A DNA stretch of 19,456 nt from Deltaproteobacteria bacterium. GTDB taxonomy: Bacteria; Desulfobacterota_C; Deferrisomatia; Deferrisomatales; JACRMM01. The position numbers and the translations under genes were made by a program. Every line of letters starts with the position of its first letter. Positions within the stretch are counted from its first letter, which is position 1. The notes beneath the pieces are model-generated. The model was given only the letters and a program-made list of their open reading frames with translations. It was not told the DNA's origin and did no database searches. Location of the stretch: assembly GCA_016218905.1 (NCBI GenBank), contig JACRCS010000318.1, positions 1 through 19,456 on the forward strand. Reading direction: 5' to 3'. Below, in pieces: positions 12,250-19,456 of the stretch.

Positions 12250-14808
12250 CTAGCTCCACGCGACCAGGCCGAGCTCCCAAGGGCTTGTGAGGTTCGGGTG
12301 GCGCGGGAGCACGCGCAGGGAATACCCGTACTTGCCGCTGCGTTCGCACGGAACCTCACCGGCAAACTCGTGGACGCCCTGGTCGCGGGACGCCTCGTAG
12401 CGCAAGGCGCGCTTCTTCGGCTCCGACAGGCCCCCGAAGGCGTCCAGCGGCCCGTAGTAGAGCTCCACCTGGATGTCCTTGGGATCGAGGTCTCCCAGAT
12501 GGACGAGGCAGCGGACGGGGAAGGTGCCTCCGACCAGCCACTCGCCCGAGTCGGGCGTCGAAACCTCGACGAATCTCACGCCGCTCCACGCCCGGGAGAC
12601 CCGCCCCTTCCACCGGGAGAGGGCGCGGGCAGCCTGGAAGTCGGTCTGGCTGAGGCGCGACCAGTGGTGCATGGCCGGAAGGTAGAAGAACTCGGCGTAC
12701 TCCCGCACCATCCGGTTCGTGTCGAAGACCGGCGTCAGGTGCTCGATGGCATACTTCACCCTGGCAATCCAGCCCCTCGGCAAGCCGTCATCCCCGCGCT
12801 CGTAGTAGAGGGGGGCCACCTCTTCTTCGAGGAGATCGTATAGGGCGTGGCTTTCGACCTCGTCCTGCGCGCTCCCGTCCGCGTACTCCTCTCCCCTTCC
12901 GATAGCCCATCCGTTCTCCCCGTCGTGGGCCTCCGCCCACCAGCCGTCGAGGATCGAGAGGTGGAGTCCCGCGTTCGGGGGCACCTTCATGCCGCTCGTC
13001 CCGCACGCCTCCAGGGGCCGCCGCGGGGTGTTGAGCCAGACGTCGACCCCCTGGACGAGGTACCGGGCGATGTTGATGTCGTAGTCCTCCAGGAAGACCA
13101 CGCGTTTGCGGAACTCGTTGCGGCGGCAGAAGTGGACGATCTCCTGGATGAAGCGCTTGCCCTCGTTGTCCGCCGGGTGGGCCTTCCCGGCGAAGAGCAC
13201 CTGCACCGGGCGCCGGGGATCGTTGAGGATCCGCGCCAGGCGCTCCGGGTCTCGGAAGAGGAGCGTCGCCCGCTTGTAGGTGGCGAACCGCCGGGCGAAG
13301 CCGATGGTGAGGGCCTCGGGGTCGAGCACCTCTTCGGCGCCCTGGATCTCGTGGCCCGCGGCGCCGCGCCGGCGCAACTGCTGGGCGAGGACCCGGCGGA
13401 CGAAGCCGACGAGCCGCTCCTTGAGCCGCTCCATGCTCCGCCAGAGCTCGTTGTCCGGAATCTGCCGCACCCTCTCCCACACCTCGTGGTTCATCGGCTC
13501 GTCGATCCACTGGGGACCGAGATAGCGATCGAAGAGGCGCGCGATCTCGTCCGAAAGCCAAGACCTTACGTGGATCCCGTTGGTTACGTGGCCGATGGGG
13601 ACCTCGTCGGCCGGAATCTCCGGCCAGACTCCGGCCCACATCTTCCGCGAGACCTCGCCGTGGAGCCGGCTGACGCCGTTTCGCTGGCCGCTCAGGCGGA
13701 TCGCCAGGACGGCCATGGAGAGAGGTTCCCCCGCATCGTGCGGCCTCTGGCGCCCGAGGGCGAGGAGGTCGTGCACCCCGATCCCGAGCCCCTTGACGTA
13801 GTCGGTGAGGTAGCTCGCCACCAGGTCTCCGGGAAAGAGGTCGATTCCCGCCGGGACCGGAGTGTGGGTCGTGAAGATGCTTCCCGCCCGCACCGCCTCG
13901 AGCGCTTCCCAGAAGCCGAGCCCCGTCTTCCCCATGAGGAGCCGGATCCGCTCGAGTCCCAGGAAGGCGGCGTGCCCCTCGTTCATGTGGCAGACCGCCG
14001 GGTTGACCCCCACGGCGTCGAGGAGCCGGATGCCGCCGATCCCGAGCACGATCTCCTGCCGGATGCGCATCTCGACTCCGGGCGCGTAGAGCTGATAGGT
14101 GATGGCCCTCTCGGCCGGCCCGTTCTCCTCGATATTGGCGTCGAGGAGGTAGAGCGGCACCCGCCCCACCTGGGCCTTCCAGGCCTGCACGAGCACGGCC
14201 TTGCCCTGGATCAGGAGCTCGATCCGGACAGGCTTCCCCGACTCGGTGCGCACCAGCCTCACGGGCATGTTGTAGAAGTCATTCTCGGGATAGATCTCCT
14301 GCTGCCAGCCATCGTTCGTCAGGTACTGGTGGAAGTATCCCTGCCGGTAGAGGAGACCCACGCCCACCATGGGAAGCCCGAGGTCGCTCGTGCTCTTGAA
14401 GTGGTCTCCGGCGAGGATCCCGAGGCCGCCGGAGTAGATGGGAAGGCACTCGTGGAGCCCGAACTCCATGGAGAAGTACGCGATCCGGGTGGAGCCGAAC
14501 TCCGGGTGGGCCTTGTCCGTCCAGGTGGGCATCGACATGTACCGCGCCAGGGCCTGGCCCACGCGGTCCATGTGGGAGAGGAAGACGTCGTCGGTCTCGA
14601 GCTCCCGCAGGCGCTCCTGGTCGATAGTGCCGAGCATCTTCACGGGGTTGTGGTAGGTGGCGGACCAGAGGTCCTGGTCCATGCGCCGGAAGAGATCCAC
14701 CGCCTCGGGATTCCACGTCCACCAGAGGTTGTTCGCGATCTCGAGGAGAGGTGCGAGCCGTTCCGGAAGGGATGGCACCACCGTGAAGGTCCGAAGCTGT
14801 CTCACCAT
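12250..14808 (-). CDS. glgP: Alpha-glucan (glycogen/maltodextrin) phosphorylase
   Basis: This 852-residue PLP enzyme releases glucose-1-phosphate from the non-reducing ends of alpha-1,4-glucans. It belongs to the shorter phosphorylase branch with a DUF3417 N-terminal domain (NNLWWTWNPEA at about 27-37), not the classical E. coli MalP branch. Active-site motifs are FSMEFGLHECLPIYSGGLG, HMNEGHAAF, THTPVPAG, the sugar-phosphate site RRFATYKRA, and EACGTSGMK with the PLP-binding Lys608. It lacks an obvious regulatory N-terminal extension, so allosteric control of the animal type is not expected. The start ATG (complement of 14806-14808) has AGGAG at 14815-14819. It lies downstream of glnB on the same strand, separated by 211 bases with a heptamer repeat array, so shared transcription is uncertain. 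Confidence 0.95.
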   Translation of the reverse strand: MVRQLRTFTVVPSLPERLAPLLEIANNLWWTWNPEAVDLFRRMDQDLWSATYHNPVKMLGTIDQERLRELETDDVFLSHMDRVGQALARYMSMPTWTDKAHPEFGSTRIAYFSMEFGLHECLPIYSGGLGILAGDHFKSTSDLGLPMVGVGLLYRQGYFHQYLTNDGWQQEIYPENDFYNMPVRLVRTESGKPVRIELLIQGKAVLVQAWKAQVGRVPLYLLDANIEENGPAERAITYQLYAPGVEMRIRQEIVLGIGGIRLLDAVGVNPAVCHMNEGHAAFLGLERIRLLMGKTGLGFWEALEAVRAGSIFTTHTPVPAGIDLFPGDLVASYLTDYVKGLGIGVHDLLALGRQRPHDAGEPLSMAVLAIRLSGQRNGVSRLHGEVSRKMWAGVWPEIPADEVPIGHVTNGIHVRSWLSDEIARLFDRYLGPQWIDEPMNHEVWERVRQIPDNELWRSMERLKERLVGFVRRVLAQQLRRRGAAGHEIQGAEEVLDPEALTIGFARRFATYKRATLLFRDPERLARILNDPRRPVQVLFAGKAHPADNEGKRFIQEIVHFCRRNEFRKRVVFLEDYDINIARYLVQGVDVWLNTPRRPLEACGTSGMKVPPNAGLHLSILDGWWAEAHDGENGWAIGRGEEYADGSAQDEVESHALYDLLEEEVAPLYYERGDDGLPRGWIARVKYAIEHLTPVFDTNRMVREYAEFFYLPAMHHWSRLSQTDFQAARALSRWKGRVSRAWSGVRFVEVSTPDSGEWLVGGTFPVRCLVHLGDLDPKDIQVELYYGPLDAFGGLSEPKKRALRYEASRDQGVHEFAGEVPCERSGKYGYSLRVLPRHPNLTSPWELGLVAWS

Positions 14809-14931
14809 ACGCTTCTCCTGTCGGGGCGCGAGAGCGCCGCCGGCTGGCCGAGGCCCCGCCGCTCGGGTGTTCAGGGGTGGAAGATGCCCTTACGTACCAC
14901 TCTCCGCGCCGTTTCGCAAAGGCGCGTCGGA

Positions 14932-15001
14932 GCGGTTAGCAGTTAGCGGTTGGTAGGTAGGCCTGAACTCCTAATGGCTAACAGCTAATCGCTAATAGCT
15001 G
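14932..15001. repeat. Inverted heptamer array between glnB and glgP
   Basis: The left arm (14932-14951) has GTTAG cores at 7-base spacing. The right arm (14971-15001) has four CTAANNG heptads ending CTAATAGCTGG. The right half shares AACTCCTAAT and the CTAATAGCTG ending with the array at 12200-12242 but has four heptads rather than five. It begins just after the glnB stop on the minus strand. Confidence 0.7.
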
Positions 15002-15019
15002 GCCGGGGCCTCGCCTGGC

Positions 15020-17395
<2,376 letters not shown>

Positions 17396-17400
17396 TTAGG

Positions 17401-17455
17401 GTAGGGTGGGCTCGGCCCACCAATCTTCGGAGAAGGTGGGCAAAGCCCACCCTAC
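17401..17455. repeat. REPIN-like quadruple palindrome, copy 1
   Basis: GTAG plus the hairpin GGTGGGC-TCG-GCCCACC (to 17421), a 13-base centre with CTTCGG, then the inverted hairpin GGTGGGC-AAA-GCCCACC plus CTAC (to 17455). Two REP hairpins in opposite orientation, each with a terminal GTAG tetranucleotide, match the architecture of REPINs mobilised by TnpA-REP (RAYT) enzymes. No such enzyme gene is in the window. Confidence 0.75.
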
Positions 17456-17521
17456 TTGAGCGCCTATGACAATGTGCCCCGCTTTTTCGCGCCCTCCAAA
17501 GAACTATGGTAGAAAGTTAGG

Positions 17522-17576
17522 GTAGGGTGGGCTCGGCCCACCAATCCTCGGAGAAGGTGGGCAAAGCCCACCCTAC
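17522..17576. repeat. REPIN-like quadruple palindrome, copy 2
   Basis: The same arms and loops as the copy 121 bases upstream, with one visible change in the centre (CCTCGG in place of CTTCGG). All four GGTGGGC/GCCCACC arms are identical between the copies, so duplication looks recent. Confidence 0.75.
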
Positions 17577-17671
17577 TTGAGCGCCTATGACAATGTGCCC
17601 CGCTTTTTCGCGGCCCTCCAAAGAACTATGGTAGAAAGTACGAGCCAGTGGAACGCCGAGCGGCAAGCCCC

Positions 17672-17678
17672 GGAGGGG
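17672..17678 (+). promoter_or_regulatory. Ribosome binding site fixing the GT2 start
   Basis: GGAGGGG lies 6 bases before ATG 17685. It favours this start over the ATG at 17628, which lies inside the tandem repeat and would add 19 residues before the conserved N-terminal strand. Confidence 0.65.
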
Positions 17679-17684
17679 TACAGC

Positions 17685-18779
17685 ATGAAGCCTACGGTCT
17701 CGGTCGTCGTGCCGGTCTACAACGAGGAGCCGGTCGTCTTCGAATCCTACAAACGCCTGAAGCGGGTGCTGGAGGGGCTCGGGGAGACGTACGAGCTGAT
17801 CTTCGTCAACGACGGCAGCCGTGACGCCACACCGGTCATCCTCGGCTGCATCTGTGAGACCGACCCCACGGTGCGCCTGCTCGACTTCGCCCGGAACTTC
17901 GGCCACCAGACCGCCATCACCGCGGGCATGGACTACGCCTCGGGGGACGCGGTGGTCGTCATCGACGCGGACCTCCAGGACCCGCCCGAGGTCATCCCGC
18001 AGATGCTCGCCAAATGGCGCGAAGGCTACGACGTGGTCTACGGGAAGCGCGTCGGGCGCCAGGGGGAGACGTGGTTCAAGCGGCTCACCGCCGCCGCCTT
18101 CTATCGGCTCCTGCGGAGCCTCACCGACGTCGAGATCCCGGTGGACGCGGGCGACTTCCGGCTCATAGACCGAAAGGTCTGCGACGCTCTGAAGGGCGTC
18201 CGCGAGCGCAACCGGTACATCCGGGGCATCGTGAGCTGGCTCGGCTTCCGGCAAACCGGGGTCGAGTTCGTGCGGGAGAAGCGCTACGCCGGCGAGACCA
18301 AGTACCCCCTGCGGAAGATGATCAAGTTCGCCTCGGACGCGGTCACGTCTTTCTCCGTCAAGCCCCTGAAGCTCGCGACCTATGTGGGCTTCACGGTCTC
18401 CGCCGCAAGCTTCGTGTACCTCCTGGTTGTCCTCTACCTCAAGCTCTTCACGGCGAGGACCGTCACGGGCTGGGCTTCGACCATGGCGGTGAGCCTCCTC
18501 TTCAACGGCGTCATCCTGATGGTGCTCGGGATCATGGGGGCCTACATCGGCCGCATCTACGACGAGGCGAAGGGCCGCCCGCTGTACCTCGTGCGGGAGG
18601 CCAGGAACTTCGAAGCGGAGCTTCCCGGGCGCCGTCCGGCCGCGAAGGAACCGGCGGCCGTAGAGGCGTGCGGCCGCTACGCGAGACGGGCGCCCTGCAC
18701 GGGCGCGCCCGAGAGGACCGCTTCCGGGTCGACCCCGGCCTCCTGCCGGTCGAGCACGGCGAGGACCGAGCGCGCGTAG
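17685..18779 (+). CDS. Family 2 glycosyltransferase, DPM1/GtrB/ArnC-like polyprenyl-phosphate sugar synthase
   Basis: This 364-residue protein has a cytoplasmic GT-A domain followed by two membrane segments. The N-terminal strand VSVVVPVYNEE, VNDGSRD (Asp43) and the metal/nucleotide motif DADLQDPPE (Asp94, Asp96) are intact. Later come DAGDFRLIDRKV and the YAGETKYPLRKMI signature of the GtrB/ArnC/DPM1 group. The hydrophobic segments are about 226-250 and 263-287, and the usual family end is YIGRIYDEAKGRPLYLVREARNF near residue 308. Such enzymes move a sugar from a nucleotide donor to polyprenyl phosphate. The last 55 or so residues are an unusual low-complexity tail, and the final 34 codons are antisense to the HD-GYP gene, so a 3' frameshift or stop loss is possible. 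It probably supplies the GT39 enzyme upstream. Confidence 0.9.
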   Translation: MKPTVSVVVPVYNEEPVVFESYKRLKRVLEGLGETYELIFVNDGSRDATPVILGCICETDPTVRLLDFARNFGHQTAITAGMDYASGDAVVVIDADLQDPPEVIPQMLAKWREGYDVVYGKRVGRQGETWFKRLTAAAFYRLLRSLTDVEIPVDAGDFRLIDRKVCDALKGVRERNRYIRGIVSWLGFRQTGVEFVREKRYAGETKYPLRKMIKFASDAVTSFSVKPLKLATYVGFTVSAASFVYLLVVLYLKLFTARTVTGWASTMAVSLLFNGVILMVLGIMGAYIGRIYDEAKGRPLYLVREARNFEAELPGRRPAAKEPAAVEACGRYARRAPCTGAPERTASGSTPASCRSSTARTERA

Positions 18780-19456
18780 GGCCGTTCGCCCTCGGGGTCC
18801 GGCGCGCGGAGGTCCACGTCCTTCCACCTGGAGAGCGGCCCGGCGGCGCGGTGTCCCACGAGCCTCACCCAAGGGCGGAGGAGCTCGCCCGGGTTCTGCC
18901 GGACCACGACCCCGACCTCTCCCGTGTCCAACCGGACCGCCGTGCCGATGGGGTAGATGCCGACGCACTGGATGAAACGCTGCACGTACACGGAGTGGAA
19001 GTGCGTGCCGGCCCACCCGTAGAGCCGGCGCATCGCCTCGGTGGGCGAGATCCCCTTCTGGTACGGGCGATCCGAGGTCATGGCGTCGTACACGTCGGCG
19101 ATGGCGGTGATGAGGCCGAACTTCCCCACGCCGAGACCTGACACGCTGCGGGGATACCCCGTACCGTCGTACCGCTCGTGATGGCCCAAGGGAACGGTGG
19201 CGCAGTCGGCCGGGATGTCCCTCGCCTCCAGGAGGAGCTTCGCGCCGTGGAGGGAGTGGGTCTTCACGAGCTCGTACTCCCTGGGGTCGAGGGGCGCCCG
19301 CTTCTGGACGAGCCCCTCGGGCAGTTGGACCTTGCCGAGGTCGTGGAGGATCGCCCCCACGCCGAGCCGCAGCAGCTCCCGGTCGAGGATCCCGAGCGCG
19401 ACGGCGAGATTCAGAGAGAGCACGGCGAGGACCGAGCGCGCGTAGGGCCGTTCGCC
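18677..19456 (-). CDS. HD-GYP domain protein (probable cyclic di-GMP phosphodiesterase), partial
   Basis: The frame is open to the right edge, so the N-terminus is missing; about 259 codons are present. The HD-GYP core is clear: GAILHDLGKVQLP with the His-Asp pair about 38 codons from the edge, KTHSLHGAKLL, GHHERYDGTGYPR carrying the HHExxDGxGYP signature, and IADVYDAMTSDRPYQ. A C-terminal module with YPIGTAVRLDTGEVGVVV, common in this family, follows. These enzymes use a bimetal centre to hydrolyse cyclic di-GMP. The first metal-ligand His expected just before SVLAVLSLN is an Arg here, but that part lies inside a 39-base exact duplicate of the gene's own 3' end, so the edge sequence may be wrong. 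A GTG at 19423 is not a credible start. The 3' end overlaps the GT2 gene by 103 bases. Confidence 0.88.
   Translation of the reverse strand, partial: GERPYARSVLAVLSLNLAVALGILDRELLRLGVGAILHDLGKVQLPEGLVQKRAPLDPREYELVKTHSLHGAKLLLEARDIPADCATVPLGHHERYDGTGYPRSVSGLGVGKFGLITAIADVYDAMTSDRPYQKGISPTEAMRRLYGWAGTHFHSVYVQRFIQCVGIYPIGTAVRLDTGEVGVVVRQNPGELLRPWVRLVGHRAAGPLSRWKDVDLRAPDPEGERPYARSVLAVLDRQEAGVDPEAVLSGAPVQGARLA
18752..18790. repeat. 39-base exact repeat, internal copy
   Basis: This stretch, in the 3' part of the HD-GYP gene, is identical to the last 39 bases of the window. In the HD-GYP frame both encode GERPYARSVLAVL. It also supplies the GT2 stop codon on the plus strand. Confidence 0.9.
19418..19456. 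repeat. 39-base exact repeat, copy at the window edge
   Basis: Identical to 18752-18790, same orientation and same HD-GYP reading frame. It ends exactly at the window edge. A sequence end that coincides with an internal repeat is typical of an assembly break or mis-extension, so bases beyond about 19435 are least reliable. Confidence 0.85.

Noticed and set aside
12847..14946. 699-codon plus-strand frame opposite glgP
   Set aside because: Antisense shadow with no recognisable motif; glgP on the other strand has all catalytic motifs.
17483..17510. Repeated promoter (CTTTTTCGC to TATGGT) in each tandem unit
   Set aside because: The -10 is a 4/6 match but the -35 is poor; too weak to list as a feature.

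Overview
This is a very G+C-rich, densely packed bacterial chromosome segment (about 70% G+C by eye). The gene families fit a high-GC Gram-negative of the Desulfobacterota or former deltaproteobacterial type: a long-form SAICAR synthase, an actinobacterial-size inositol-phosphate synthase, a globin-coupled kinase, a DUF3417-type glucan phosphorylase, PII and HD-GYP. The sequence alone does not fix the taxon. Both window edges cut through genes.

Region 1 (1-8576, plus strand) is one nearly continuous co-directional block. It holds the 3' part of purC, an HX4D lysophospholipid acyltransferase, a fatty acyl-AMP ligase, inositol-3-phosphate synthase, a CDP-alcohol phosphatidyltransferase, a membrane-bound PAS-rich hybrid histidine kinase and a single-domain response regulator. 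The middle four genes look like a compact inositol-phospholipid module: acyl activation, acyl transfer, head-group synthesis, head-group attachment. ino1 has its own promoter-like sequence, whose -35 box contains the stop codon of the gene before it.

Region 2 (8577-11975, plus strand) starts with a second promoter of the same layout. It then has a soluble globin-coupled (probably heme-based) histidine kinase, lysA (diaminopimelate decarboxylase), a factor-independent terminator, and a SlyD-like prolyl isomerase with a Cys-rich tail.

Region 3 (11976-15358) holds a repeat-filled intergenic stretch and two minus-strand genes, glnB (PII) then glgP (alpha-glucan phosphorylase). glgP is bracketed on both sides by inverted arrays of a degenerate CTAANNG heptamer. 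A REP-doublet (GTAG-hairpin/hairpin-CTAC) sits near the glgP stop.

Region 4 (15521-19456) has a PMT/GT39-type lipid-carrier-dependent glycosyltransferase with a discoidin-like insert, a 121-bp tandem repeat carrying two REPIN-like quadruple palindromes, and a DPM1/GtrB-like GT2 that probably makes the polyprenyl-phosphate sugar used by the GT39 enzyme. Converging with it, and overlapping it by 103 bp, is a partial HD-GYP protein. The last 39 bases of the window exactly repeat an internal stretch of that HD-GYP gene, so the extreme right edge should be treated with suspicion.

No tRNA, rRNA, CRISPR array, transposase or phage gene was seen. The strongest candidates for something new are the inositol-lipid module with its FAAL, the REPIN and heptamer repeat families, and the GT39/GT2 pair separated by tandem REPINs.
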